64,000 bases of DNA from Mariniflexile sp044335535 (GCF_044335535.1 NZ_JBIQVZ010000001.1:434001-498000); one strand, 5' to 3'. Shown: positions 54,984-63,727, counted from the first letter of the stretch. The notes: a model not told the origin generated them from the letters alone. Translations and numbers: made by a program.

Positions 54984-55880
54984 TTATATTTTTTCCGCAA
55001 TTCGAAGTTTTGCACTTCTTGCCCTACTATTATTCCTTATTTCTTCTTTTGAAGGCACTATCAAACCATTTACTTTTTTAAGCGGCACTTCAAAATTTCC
55101 ATACATATCGCGTTCTGGCTCCCCTTCAAACATCCCATTTCTTATAAAACGCTTTACCAATCTATCTTCCAACGAGTGGTAAGAAATCAAACTTAATCGA
55201 CCACCTTCATTTAGAAGCTCTGGCGTTTGCCCCAAAAACTCTTTTAAAGCCTCAATTTCCTGATTCACTTCAATTCTTATAGCCTGATATATTTGGGCCA
55301 ACACTTTATTTTCATGTCGAGGCGGCAAAAACTTTTTCAATACCGCTTTCAACTCTTCACTAGTAACAATAGGTTGTGATTCCCTATGTTCAACAATTAA
55401 TTTTGCCATAGCAGGTGCAGCCCTCAATTCTCCGTATTGTAAAAACACTTGTTTCAATTGCTCTTCCTCGTATTTGTTTACAACCTGAAAAGCCGACAAT
55501 ACATTTTGCTGATTCATTCGCATATCCAAATTCGCCTCAAAACGCGTTGAAAAACCACGTTCCGCTACATCAAATTGATGTGACGACACACCAAAATCCG
55601 CCAAAATCCCATCTACTTTCTTTACACCGTAAAACCTTAAAAAGCGTTTTATATAGCGAAAATTTTCATTTATTAAAGTGAATCTTGAATCGTCAATTGT
55701 ATTTTTAAGAGCGTCTTGATCTTGATCGAAAGCAAACAATTTTCCTTTATCACCAAGTCGTTTTAATATTTCTTTACTGTGCCCACCACCACCAAAAGTG
55801 ACATCTACATAAATACCATCTGGATTGATATTCAACCCGTCAACGGCTTCTTTCAATAATACTGGGTTATGATATTCCAT
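54984..55880 (-). CDS. rsmH: 16S rRNA (cytosine-1402-N4) methyltransferase RsmH
   Basis: The protein of about 298 residues starts MEYHNPVLLKEAVDGL, with the SAM-binding VDVTFGGGGHSKEIL, ILADFGVSSHQFDVAERGFS and FQAIRIEVN-like YQAIRIEVNQEIEAL motifs, then ISYHSLEDRLVKRF. It methylates C1402 in the ribosomal P site. The frame can be extended to 55892 by Met-rich codons; I prefer the ATG at 55880, which overlaps the mraZ 3' end by 14 bp. Confidence 0.96.
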   Translation of the reverse strand: MEYHNPVLLKEAVDGLNINPDGIYVDVTFGGGGHSKEILKRLGDKGKLFAFDQDQDALKNTIDDSRFTLINENFRYIKRFLRFYGVKKVDGILADFGVSSHQFDVAERGFSTRFEANLDMRMNQQNVLSAFQVVNKYEEEQLKQVFLQYGELRAAPAMAKLIVEHRESQPIVTSEELKAVLKKFLPPRHENKVLAQIYQAIRIEVNQEIEALKEFLGQTPELLNEGGRLSLISYHSLEDRLVKRFIRNGMFEGEPERDMYGNFEVPLKKVNGLIVPSKEEIRNNSRARSAKLRIAEKI

Positions 55881-56337
55881 GGTCATCATCATCTTGTCCC
55901 ATAACTTCTTCAGCTAAATCTGCAAAATCTACAGCAGCATCATCAATGGCTTGTTCATATAAATCTTTATCCCAAATCTCAATAATATTAATGGCAGAGG
56001 CTACCACTATATCTTTTGAAATATTTGCAAATACCGTTAAATCTTTAGGTATTAGTAAGCGTCCGTTCATATCTACCTCAACCATTTTAACACCCGCTGT
56101 AAAACGACGGATAAAATCGTTGTTCTTTTTATTGAACCTATTAAGCTTATTCATTTTTTGCATTAGCACCTGCCATTCGCTCATGGGGTACAATTCCAAA
56201 CATTTTTGAAACACTGAACGTCGCAACACAAACCCATCAGATAAAACCGAAGATAGTTGCTTTTTAAGCGGAGAAGGCATCATCAGCCTGCCTTTTGCAT
56301 CCACTTTACAATCATATGTCCCTGTTAATAAGTCCAA
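55867..56337 (-). CDS. mraZ: Transcriptional regulator MraZ
   Basis: The 156-residue protein has two SpoVT/AbrB-like domains, each with the DxxGR motif: CKVDAKGRLMMPSPLKKQL and VEVDMNGRLLIPKDLTVFA. It is a DNA-binding repressor of its own operon. The only start that fits the family N-terminus (DLLTGTYDCKVD) is TTG at 56337; no ATG or GTG lies nearby. It is the first gene of the dcw cluster and follows a promoter with three MraZ-type repeats. Confidence 0.94.
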   Translation of the reverse strand: MDLLTGTYDCKVDAKGRLMMPSPLKKQLSSVLSDGFVLRRSVFQKCLELYPMSEWQVLMQKMNKLNRFNKKNNDFIRRFTAGVKMVEVDMNGRLLIPKDLTVFANISKDIVVASAINIIEIWDKDLYEQAIDDAAVDFADLAEEVMGQDDDDHGIS

Positions 56338-56369
56338 TGTGGTTTGTTAGATTTTTTGTGTTTAAGTTT

Positions 56370-56377
56370 CAAATATA
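56370..56377 (-). promoter_or_regulatory. -7 promoter element of the dcw operon
   Basis: On the minus strand TATATTTG is a perfect TAnnTTTG match about 33 bp upstream of the mraZ TTG, directly downstream of the MraZ repeats. Confidence 0.65.
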
Positions 56378-56387
56378 TTGAAAATTT

Positions 56388-56416
56388 TACCACTTTTTAC
56401 CACTTTATACCACTTT
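56388..56416 (-). promoter_or_regulatory. MraZ operator: three direct repeats at 10-bp period
   Basis: TACCACTTT occurs at 56388, 56398 and 56408 (AAAGTGGTA on the minus strand). MraZ is known to bind multiple short G-rich direct repeats on one face of the helix upstream of mraZ; three copies at one helical turn fit this. Confidence 0.8.
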
Positions 56417-56574
56417 GTTGATAATTTTTCGACTAAACGCAGTTTATTGATGTTTTTAAACGTCAACAACACCCACTACCACTTAGTATCAATAGGTTAA
56501 ACACAACTTTTCAACAACACTTCAATTGTTAACATCTCCATTTTGAAATATTATTTTTGAAAATCAATAAAATG

Positions 56575-56604
56575 ATTGAAATATGAATGAAATAACTATA
56601 TTTG
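56575..56604 (+). promoter_or_regulatory. Promoter of the hydrolase-engB unit
   Basis: TTG (56575-56577) precedes TATATTTG (56597-56604), a perfect -7 match, with Bacteroidota-like spacing. It would give a leader of about 20 nt before the ATG at 56630. Confidence 0.6.
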
Positions 56605-56629
56605 TTTTTAAAGTAATGACAACCGATTA

Positions 56630-57394
56630 ATGACGCATAGTTTAAAAAAAGAAAGAAATTACAGCTATATTGAAGCTGGTGAAGGCACACCAATTGTAGT
56701 ATTACACGGACTAATGGGTGGTTTAAGTAATTTTGATTCGGTAATTAAGTATTTTAGCCAAAAAGGGTATAAAGTTATTATTCCTGAACTACCTATTTAC
56801 ACTATGTCTTTACTTAAAACCAATGTAAAGAGTTTTGCTAAATACCTACACGATTTTATAGAATTTAAAGGTTACGAAGAAGTTATTTTACTAGGCAACT
56901 CGTTGGGTGGGCATATTGGTTTATATCATACAAAACAATACCCCGACAAAGTAAAGGCATTGATTATAACAGGAAGTTCTGGTCTATATGAAAGCGCCAT
57001 GGGCGGAGGCTACACCAAACGCAGTGATTATGAAGTTATTAAAAAGAAAGCACAAGATGTTTTTTACGACCCTTCCATTGCAACCAAAGCCATTATAGAT
57101 GAGGTTTACGAAACCGTAAACGACCGTAATAAGCTTATAAAAACATTAGCCATTGCCAAAAGTGCCATTCGGCATAACATGGCAAAGGATTTACCAAAAA
57201 TGAACGTCCCCACCTGTATTATTTGGGGTAAAAACGACACCGTAACACCGCCGGAAGTCGCCGAAGAATTTGACAGTCTTTTACCAGATTCCGAGTTATT
57301 TTGGGTTGACAAATGTGGGCATGCTGCTATGATGGAACACCCCGACCAGTTTAATCAAATTCTTGATGCTTGGCTACAAAAAAGAAATCTTTAA
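56630..57394 (+). CDS. Alpha/beta hydrolase
   Basis: The 254-residue cytoplasmic protein has the alpha/beta-hydrolase fold. LHGLMGGLSNF forms the oxyanion-hole loop, the nucleophile Ser91 lies in LLGNSLGGHIGL, the acid is in WGKNDTVTPP and His231 in CGHAAMMEHP. The substrate is unknown; the ligand-binding cap is short. It lies upstream of engB in the same direction, as in many flavobacteria. Confidence 0.88.
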   Translation: MTHSLKKERNYSYIEAGEGTPIVVLHGLMGGLSNFDSVIKYFSQKGYKVIIPELPIYTMSLLKTNVKSFAKYLHDFIEFKGYEEVILLGNSLGGHIGLYHTKQYPDKVKALIITGSSGLYESAMGGGYTKRSDYEVIKKKAQDVFYDPSIATKAIIDEVYETVNDRNKLIKTLAIAKSAIRHNMAKDLPKMNVPTCIIWGKNDTVTPPEVAEEFDSLLPDSELFWVDKCGHAAMMEHPDQFNQILDAWLQKRNL

Positions 57395-57460
57395 TTAAGT
57401 TACAAAATCCCAAATCTCAATAAGGTATAAATGGTGATTTAGACTAATATCAAAAAATAA

Positions 57461-58072
57461 ATGCACATAAAATCGGCCGAGTTTGTAATGAGTAATTCCG
57501 ATGTGGCAAAATGCCCTAAAGGATTACTGCCCGAATATGCATTTATTGGTAGAAGTAATGTTGGAAAGTCGTCACTCATCAACATGCTAACGAGTCGAAA
57601 AAGTTTAGCAAAAACCTCGGGAAGACCAGGTAAAACACAATTAATCAATCATTTTTTAATTAATAAAAATTGGCACTTGGTAGATTTACCGGGATATGGT
57701 TATGCGCGAGTTTCTAAAAACGCAAAAAAAACGTTTCAAAAATTTATTACCCAATATTTTAGCCTGCGCGAACAACTAGTAACCGCTTTTGTTTTAGTAG
57801 ATATAAGACACGAACCCCAACCTATTGATTTAGAATTTATGCAGTGGTTGGGCGAACATGGCATTCCGTTTTCTATCATTTTCACTAAAGCCGACAAACT
57901 AAAACCCAACGCTATTTTAAGACATGTTGAAGACTACAAAAACGTACTTTTGGAAACTTGGGAAGACATGCCTAATTATTTTATAACCTCATCGAGCAAC
58001 GAAGTAGGAAAAGATGCTGTTTTAAACTATATTGATGGGCTGAATGAGAATATGGAATTGGGCACACATTGA
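57461..58072 (+). CDS. engB: Ribosome biogenesis GTPase EngB/YsxC (YihA)
   Basis: The 203-residue GTPase has the P-loop GRSNVGKSS at residues 30-38, the G2/G3 region TPGKTQ-like PGKTQLINHF and DLPGYGYARVSK, and TKADKLK (G4). It acts in 50S subunit assembly and is generally essential. The length is normal for the family. Confidence 0.95.
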   Translation: MHIKSAEFVMSNSDVAKCPKGLLPEYAFIGRSNVGKSSLINMLTSRKSLAKTSGRPGKTQLINHFLINKNWHLVDLPGYGYARVSKNAKKTFQKFITQYFSLREQLVTAFVLVDIRHEPQPIDLEFMQWLGEHGIPFSIIFTKADKLKPNAILRHVEDYKNVLLETWEDMPNYFITSSSNEVGKDAVLNYIDGLNENMELGTH

Positions 58073-58325
58073 ATTTCTTTATAAAAGTAAATCAGCTCAT
58101 TTCAAAACTGTCAAATCTACTAATGGAATTTACCAAATTGTAACAATATAGTAGACAACCTGGGGTAATCCTCTTATAACCGGTAAAAATTTATCTTAAA
58201 TATAAACTTTAACATTCATCATCGACTTTTATAAAAACTTTAAGATTATTTAGATCTATCTTTAAAACTTTACTAATCTTTAAACAGACTTCCACCTTTG
58301 TGGAAATAATAAAAACACTAGTTCT

Positions 58326-58859
58326 ATGAAAAAATCGACATTTATTACAAGTATTGCTTGCATCTTTATCATGCTTTTATCTTCTACTATGGAGGCGCAA
58401 AAATTCAGTTCTATAGACAAAAGCCCTATGGATGCCACTGCATATCCTAGTAACTACAAAGAACCTAACAAACTAGTAAAAGTAGTTTATAGCAGACCAC
58501 AACTTAAAGAAAGAGATCTAAGTACTTTAGCACCCAACGGGAAAGTATGGCGTACCGGTGCGAACGAAGCTGCCAATATCACCTTATATAAAGACATGAA
58601 AGTTGGCGGGAAAGCAGTTAAAGCTGGAGAGTATTCGCTGTTTACAATTCCTGGAGATAAAGAATGGATTATTATTTTAAATAAAGATATTAATGTTTGG
58701 GGCGCTTATTCGTATAACGAAGCCAATGATGTTATTAGAATTTCAGCACCTGTAAGCTCTGGAGATTCGTTAGAAGCTTTCTCGATTGCTTTTTCCGATG
58801 ATGGCACGATGTATTTAGGCTGGGACACGGTTAGGGTTGCTGTACCTTTTACAAAATAG
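58326..58859 (+). CDS. DUF2911 secreted protein
   Basis: The 177-residue protein has a signal peptide (cut after TMEAQ near residue 25) and a beta-rich DUF2911 domain: VVYSRPQLKERDLSTLAPNG, KVWRTGANEAANITLYKDM, AGEYSLFTIPGDKEWIIILN and WDTVRVAVPF. The family is abundant in Bacteroidota and of unknown function. CACCTTTG within a TTCCAC...GTGGAA hairpin at 58290-58305 is a near match to a -7 element. A bidirectional terminator follows. Confidence 0.88.
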   Translation: MKKSTFITSIACIFIMLLSSTMEAQKFSSIDKSPMDATAYPSNYKEPNKLVKVVYSRPQLKERDLSTLAPNGKVWRTGANEAANITLYKDMKVGGKAVKAGEYSLFTIPGDKEWIIILNKDINVWGAYSYNEANDVIRISAPVSSGDSLEAFSIAFSDDGTMYLGWDTVRVAVPFTK

Positions 58860-58875
58860 GCTTTAGGCTTTAGGC

Positions 58876-58917
58876 AAAAAAAAGTTCCATAGCGAAATGC
58901 TAATGGAACTTTTTTTA
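58876..58917. terminator. Bidirectional terminator between DUF2911 and the 45-aa gene
   Basis: AAAAAAAGTTCCAT-AGC and GCT-AATGGAACTTTTTTT pair with one bulge and have T runs on both strands. It serves two convergent genes. Confidence 0.8.
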
Positions 58918-58919
58918 TT

Positions 58920-59057
58920 CTATAAAACTTTAAATACGTAACCTAATAGCCAATATAAAACCAGGAATACAAAAATGGTTCCAAAACATCCGCATTTTCC
59001 GCCACCAATTTTTTTTGCGCCCCAAGCGGCTCCAATAATTCTTAATAATTTTTCCAT
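58920..59057 (-). CDS. Small membrane protein, 45 residues
   Basis: The minus-strand frame encodes MEKLLRIIGAAWGAKKIGGG, then KCGCFGTIFVFLVLYWLLGY and VFKVL. It has an amphipathic N-terminus, a Gly-Lys-Cys turn and one membrane helix. The stop lies directly at the bidirectional terminator, which supports a real gene. I recognise no family. The GAAWGAKKIGGGKCGCFGT stretch looks conserved rather than random. Confidence 0.6.
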   Translation of the reverse strand: MEKLLRIIGAAWGAKKIGGGKCGCFGTIFVFLVLYWLLGYVFKVL

Positions 59058-59093
59058 ACCATTTAAATATGCACCAATTAAATATGCACCAAT

Positions 59094-59723
59094 TTAGGGA
59101 ATATTTAAATATTTATGTGTTTGTAACGACACTTTCCATTTAGGGTTTGCCATCACATAATCTACAATTTCAGGAATCACTTTGTCGCGTTTGCTCCACT
59201 CAGGTTGCAAATACAAAATACAATCTTTATTTACTTTGGCAGCCTGCTCTTCCGCAAAGCGGAAATCGTCCTTATTATATACAATTACTTTAAGCTCGTG
59301 GGCTTTTGCATACACTTCTTTAGTAGGGAGTTTTATTTTTTTAGGTGATAAACAAATCCAGTCCCAAATACCCGTTAATTTATAAGCACCAGAGGTTTCT
59401 ATATGTATCTGTAAGCCTTCGGCTTTTAGCTTTGTGGTTAAGGGCGTCATATTCCAAGTTAATGGCTCGCCACCTGTAACGACGATGGTATTACTATACT
59501 TTTTGGCGTTTTCAACAATTTTTAAGATATCTGTTGGTGGGTGTAAATTAGCATTCCAACTTTCCTTTACATCGCACCAATGGCAACCGACATCGCAACC
59601 ACCAATTCTAACAAAATACGCAGCGGTTCCTTTATGGAAACCTTCACCCTGTATGGTATAAAACTCTTCCATTAATGGCAACATGTTGCCAGTATCAACT
59701 AATTCTTTTATCTCTTTATTCAT
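59094..59723 (-). CDS. queE: 7-carboxy-7-deazaguanine synthase QueE
   Basis: The 209-residue radical SAM enzyme makes CDG in queuosine and deazaguanine biosynthesis. EEFYTIQGEGFHKGTAAYFV opens the protein. The cluster Cys are C43, C47 and C50 in GGCDVGCHWCD, and VVTGGEPL follows. The substrate-binding C-terminus (LQPEWSK) is also in place. A perfect -7 promoter element lies 8 bp upstream of the ATG. The other queuosine genes are not in this window. Confidence 0.94.
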   Translation of the reverse strand: MNKEIKELVDTGNMLPLMEEFYTIQGEGFHKGTAAYFVRIGGCDVGCHWCDVKESWNANLHPPTDILKIVENAKKYSNTIVVTGGEPLTWNMTPLTTKLKAEGLQIHIETSGAYKLTGIWDWICLSPKKIKLPTKEVYAKAHELKVIVYNKDDFRFAEEQAAKVNKDCILYLQPEWSKRDKVIPEIVDYVMANPKWKVSLQTHKYLNIP

Positions 59724-59730
59724 AAGGCTG

Positions 59731-59738
59731 CAAAGATA
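59731..59738 (-). promoter_or_regulatory. -7 element of queE, ultra-short leader
   Basis: On the minus strand TATCTTTG precedes the ATG by 7 bp, in the context TATCTTTGCAGCCTTATG. The transcript should begin at or within a few bases of the start codon. Confidence 0.6.
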
Positions 59739-59814
59739 AACCTTTGTTATTTAATTGTTCAAAGTTTTATTTTGATTTCATATAGAATACCTATTTTTAT
59801 AAAAATTTTAGTAA

Positions 59815-61359
59815 ATGAACACGAAGGACACTTTTTTTAAATACATAACAGAAGGCAATGTTTGTAAAGGCGATTTTATATCTGTTGGTGCTGCCATGTT
59901 AAACGGCGAAACCATAACCAATGCCTTGGTAAATATTCCATTAAAAACCTTAAACCGTCATGGCTTAATAGCTGGAGCCACGGGGACAGGAAAAACAAAA
60001 TCACTGCAAGTATTAGCCGAAAATTTAAGCGATAAAGGTATTCCTGTACTATTAATGGACATTAAAGGCGACTTAAGTGGTTTGGCACAACCAAGTGCTG
60101 GACACCCGAAAATTGATGAACGCCATGCCCAAATAGGTTTACCTTTTGAAGCCAAAAGTTTTCCTGTTGAAGTTTTAACACTTTCTGAGCAAGATGGCGT
60201 GCGATTAAGAGCTACCATTAGCGAATTTGGTCCTGTTTTACTTTCAAGAATTTTAGATTTATCGGATGCACAATCGGGTGTTGTGGCAGTTATTTTTCAA
60301 TATTGTGACGATAACAAACTGCCGATTCTCGATTTAAAAGATTTTAAAAAAATATTACAATATGCCACCCAGGAAGGTAAAGCAGAATTTGATGATGCTT
60401 ACGGACGTATTTCTACAGCATCTACAGGTGCTATTTTGCGCAAAGTGGTCGAGCTAGAACAACAAGGTGCCGATTTATTTTTTGGCGAAACCTCGTTCGA
60501 TGTAGATGATTTACTACGTATTGATAATAGCGGTAGAGGCTATATAAACATCATCCGATTAACCGATATTCAAGATAGACCGAAGTTATTCTCAACCTTT
60601 ATGTTGAGTCTACTAGCTGAAATTTATTCCACATTCCCGGAACAAGGCGATAGCGACAGACCAGAATTGGTGATTTTTATAGATGAAGCGCATTTAATTT
60701 TTAATGAAGCATCCAAAGCACTCCTCAACCAAATTGAAAGCATCGTTAAATTAATTAGAAGTAAAGGGGTTGGCCTGTATTTTGTAACCCAAAATCCAAC
60801 CGATGTGCCTGAAGCGGTTTTAAGTCAGTTAGGTTTAAAAATTCAACATGCGCTTAGAGCTTTCACAGCTAACGATAGAAAAGCTATAAAATTAACTGCT
60901 CAAAATTATCCAGACTCCGATTATTATAACACCGTTGAAGTATTAACATCACTTGGCACAGGTGAAGCGTTGGTTTCCGCTCTTGATGAAAAAGGACGCC
61001 CTACACCCCTAGCCGCTACCATGATGCGTGCGCCAATGAGCAGAATGGACATTCTAACCGATGATGAATTAAGGACATTGAATTCACAATCGAAGCTCGT
61101 TAAAAAATATAACGAAACCATAGACAGGGAAAGCGCTTACGAACTACTTAACAAAAAAATAGAGCAAGCTGAAGCCGAAGAAGCCAAGAAAAAAGCTAAA
61201 TTAGAAAAAGAAGCCCTTGAAAAAGCAGCTTCTAAACAACACACTACGACATCTTCTAGAAGAAAAAGCACAGCAATGAATCCCATAGTAAAAGTACTCA
61301 CTAGTGCTACTTTTATTCGCAGCGTTTTTGGTATTTTAACTAAAGTAATGAAGAAATAG
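59815..61359 (+). CDS. HerA-like ATPase, DUF853 (YjgR) family
   Basis: The 514-residue protein is a FtsK/HerA-type ATPase with Walker A GATGTGKT at 54-61 and Walker B VIFIDEAHLIF (Asp290, Glu291). VGLYFVTQNPTDVPEAVLSQ and QHALRAFTANDRKA follow. A charged Ala/Glu/Lys helix (about 435-475) and a basic tail end it. The family is widespread, including E. coli YjgR, with no settled role; it lacks the N-terminal HAS-barrel of archaeal HerA. Confidence 0.9.
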   Translation: MNTKDTFFKYITEGNVCKGDFISVGAAMLNGETITNALVNIPLKTLNRHGLIAGATGTGKTKSLQVLAENLSDKGIPVLLMDIKGDLSGLAQPSAGHPKIDERHAQIGLPFEAKSFPVEVLTLSEQDGVRLRATISEFGPVLLSRILDLSDAQSGVVAVIFQYCDDNKLPILDLKDFKKILQYATQEGKAEFDDAYGRISTASTGAILRKVVELEQQGADLFFGETSFDVDDLLRIDNSGRGYINIIRLTDIQDRPKLFSTFMLSLLAEIYSTFPEQGDSDRPELVIFIDEAHLIFNEASKALLNQIESIVKLIRSKGVGLYFVTQNPTDVPEAVLSQLGLKIQHALRAFTANDRKAIKLTAQNYPDSDYYNTVEVLTSLGTGEALVSALDEKGRPTPLAATMMRAPMSRMDILTDDELRTLNSQSKLVKKYNETIDRESAYELLNKKIEQAEAEEAKKKAKLEKEALEKAASKQHTTTSSRRKSTAMNPIVKVLTSATFIRSVFGILTKVMKK

Positions 61360-61385
61360 GTTGGTATAGACTTTAAAAAATTGGC

Positions 61386-62360
61386 ATGATGAATCCATTC
61401 TTATCAAAACTATTGGTTGACATTGCTCGAAAGCGCATTCAATCTAAACAGAAAAATCAAACTGTAAGCAAAAAACAGATCGTTCCCCTAGTAAGGAAAT
61501 TTCAGATTGAAATATCGCATGCCATTAAAGAATATATCTTCATTATAATTGGTGTGTTTTCGGCTGGATTTGGTTTAAAAGGATTCTTGCTACCAAATCG
61601 TTTTATTGATGGTGGTGCTACAGGTATTTCGTTATTACTTCAAAACGTTACCAATTTAGATTTAAGTTATTTTTTAATCCTTGTCAACCTACCTTTTCTA
61701 ATTTTAGCATCACGAACCATTGGGTTAAAATTCGCTGCTAGAAGCATTGCTGCCATTGCCTTATTAGCTTTTGTCGTTCATTTTGTAGAATATCCAACTA
61801 TTACGGAAGATAAATTATTGATCTCGGTTTTTGGCGGTTTCTTTTTAGGCCTAGGAATTGGTATGTCTATGCGAGGTGGAAGCGTCATTGATGGCACCGA
61901 AGTATTAGCCATTTTCTTAAGCAAAAAATTATCGTTAACTATTGGAGATATTCTTTTATTAATCAACATTTTAATATTTTCGGTTGGTGCTTATATTCTA
62001 TCTATGGAAACAGCACTATATGCCATTTTAACGTATTTAGCAGCTGCAAAAACGGTCGATTTTATAGTAGATGGTGTTGAAGAATATGTGGGTGTTACAA
62101 TCATTTCCAATAAACACGTAGATATGCGTATTATGCTTACCGAAAAACTGCGTAGAGCCTGTACCATTTATGCTGGCAAAGGTGGTTTGGGGAAAAGCGG
62201 TGACAGTTACGATAAAGATATTATTTATACCGTTGTTACCAGATTAGAACTTGCTAAATTGCAAACCGAAATTGATAAAATTGATAGAAATGCTTTTATA
62301 ATTATGGGCATTGTAAAAGATTTAAAGGGTGGAATGATTAAAAAGAAACCACTTAAATAA
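61386..62360 (+). CDS. YitT-family membrane protein (DUF161/DUF2179)
   Basis: The 324-residue protein has a basic N-terminal tail of about 50 residues and five or so membrane helices. FGLKGFLLPNRFIDGGATGI and GFFLGLGIGMSMRGGSVIDG-TEVLA are YitT hallmarks. The cytosolic DUF2179 domain (about 235-320) has TIYAGKGGLGKSGDSYDKDI and YTVVTRLELAKLQTEI. The function is unknown. It lies 26 bp after the HerA-like gene. Translation may start at Met1 or Met2. Confidence 0.92.
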   Translation: MMNPFLSKLLVDIARKRIQSKQKNQTVSKKQIVPLVRKFQIEISHAIKEYIFIIIGVFSAGFGLKGFLLPNRFIDGGATGISLLLQNVTNLDLSYFLILVNLPFLILASRTIGLKFAARSIAAIALLAFVVHFVEYPTITEDKLLISVFGGFFLGLGIGMSMRGGSVIDGTEVLAIFLSKKLSLTIGDILLLINILIFSVGAYILSMETALYAILTYLAAAKTVDFIVDGVEEYVGVTIISNKHVDMRIMLTEKLRRACTIYAGKGGLGKSGDSYDKDIIYTVVTRLELAKLQTEIDKIDRNAFIIMGIVKDLKGGMIKKKPLK

Positions 62361-62376
62361 TTGAAGAATTAATAAT

Positions 62377-62513
62377 TAGTACATGACAAAAATCCAAATA
62401 TATTCAGATGTCAATCTGAGCGCAGTCGAAGACATTGGAAAAATTGTTTTTAATCGTATTTTGACCTTAGTTTATCTTGAACCAAAAGGCCCAATATAAC
62501 GTGTCATGTACTA
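62377..62513. repeat. 137-bp MITE-like element with 12-bp terminal inverted repeats
   Basis: TAGTACATGACA at 62377-62388 and its exact inverse at 62502-62513 bracket non-coding DNA that contains GAGCGCAGTCGAAGAC. It fills most of the gap between the YitT-like and cupin genes. No other copy is in the window. Confidence 0.55.
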
Positions 62514-62533
62514 AAAATGAATAATTAAAATCC

Positions 62534-62902
62534 ATGACTGATAAAAAATATACCATACAAGACAGTCCTTTTATTGTTCCAACAACCGATGGAAAAATAA
62601 TAAAGGAACATTTTGGGGTGGCAACCAATGGTAATTCCCAAATAAGTATTGCCCATATGAAAGCACCTGCGGGCTGGAGCGAACCTTTTCAAACGCCTGA
62701 ATTTGATGAATACACTTTTATAATTCGCGGTAAAAAACAGTTTATTATTGAAAACGAAACCGTTGTTTTAGAAGCTGGTCAATCCATCAAAATAAACAAA
62801 AATACCAGAGTGCAATATTCCAATCCGTTTACCGAAGTTTGCGAATACATCGCCATTTGTACGCCTGCTTTTTCTATGGATTTAGTAAACCGAGAAGATT
62901 AA
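62534..62902 (+). CDS. Cupin-domain protein
   Basis: The 122-residue protein is a single cupin barrel: ISIAHMKAPAGWSEPFQTPE, FDEYTFIIRGKKQFIIENET, and VVLEAGQSIKINKNTRVQYS. The first cupin motif has Glu/Asp in place of the usual His pair, so metal binding is doubtful. The function is unknown. It ends immediately before the ATG of the next hydrolase, so the two are probably co-translated. Confidence 0.82.
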   Translation: MTDKKYTIQDSPFIVPTTDGKIIKEHFGVATNGNSQISIAHMKAPAGWSEPFQTPEFDEYTFIIRGKKQFIIENETVVLEAGQSIKINKNTRVQYSNPFTEVCEYIAICTPAFSMDLVNRED

Positions 62903-63727
62903 ATGAACAAATACCTTGTCAAAACTATTGGAAGCTTTATAAACTTCACAAGTTTTCTTTCCCCCTATTACGCTGCTAAACTAGCCGTTAAAATATTTTC
63001 AACACCTCGAAAAGGCAAACTGAATGATGACGAAACAAACTATCTAAAATCTGCCGCTCAAGAGAGTATCACTTATGGAGATGTCCCCATAAAAACATAT
63101 TGCTGGAGCGGGAAAAAAGACACTATTTTACTGGTCCATGGTTGGGAAAGCAATGCATTCAGATGGAAAGATTTAATAAAAATTTTAAAATCCGAAGATT
63201 ACAACATCATTGCTTTAGATGCACCTGCACATGGCAATTCTGGAAGTAAAATTTTCAATGCGGTGCTGTATTCAGAATGTATTAACCTGGTTATTAAACA
63301 GTTTAATCCTTCCATTGTTATTGGGCATTCTATTGGCGGTACAGCTTCGGCCCTAGCTATTAACAATCATAAACTTCCTATTAAAAAGCTGGTATTACTT
63401 GGAGCACCTTCAAATTTTGATGAAGTTATCGATAATTACGTCAAAATCATGGGATACAACAAAAAAGTAATTAAAGCAATAAACAACTATTACTTAAAAC
63501 ATTTTGGATATTTTCCTGAATTTTATACCATTGAAAATTTCTCGAAGAATATTCAAGCAGAAGGACTTATCATTCACGATAAAAAAGACCGAATCATATC
63601 GTATAAAGATGCTTTACATATTTCAAAATACTATAAAAATTCTAAAATTATAAAAACCACTGGATTGGGTCATGGTTTAAAAAACGATACCGTTTACAAC
63701 CATATATTAGAGTTTTTAAACACCTAG
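62903..63727 (+). CDS. Alpha/beta hydrolase
   Basis: The 274-residue protein has LLVHGWESNAFRWKDLIKIL as the oxyanion loop, LDAPAHGNSG, the nucleophile Ser143 in VIGHSIGGTAS and His257 in TTGLGHGLKN. The N-terminal 60 residues form a helical extension (SFINFTSFLSPYYAAKLAVK). The substrate is unknown. Its start abuts the cupin stop with no gap. Confidence 0.87.
   Translation: MNKYLVKTIGSFINFTSFLSPYYAAKLAVKIFSTPRKGKLNDDETNYLKSAAQESITYGDVPIKTYCWSGKKDTILLVHGWESNAFRWKDLIKILKSEDYNIIALDAPAHGNSGSKIFNAVLYSECINLVIKQFNPSIVIGHSIGGTASALAINNHKLPIKKLVLLGAPSNFDEVIDNYVKIMGYNKKVIKAINNYYLKHFGYFPEFYTIENFSKNIQAEGLIIHDKKDRIISYKDALHISKYYKNSKIIKTTGLGHGLKNDTVYNHILEFLNT

Larger units (their letters stand above)
56338..56629. 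other. Divergent promoter region between mraZ and the hydrolase gene
   Basis: This stretch contains the mraZ promoter and operator on one side and the hydrolase promoter on the other. The middle is AT-rich with several CAACA runs. No gene was seen. Confidence 0.6.

Noticed and set aside
54857..55081. Plus-strand open frame of 74 codons between ftsL and rsmH
   Set aside because: It reads intergenic repeats and the antisense of the rsmH 3' end; there is no family match.
56338..56629. Replication origin or DnaA box cluster near mraZ
   Set aside because: The AT-rich stretch contains no TTATCCACA-like boxes, and the 10-bp period repeats are explained as MraZ sites.
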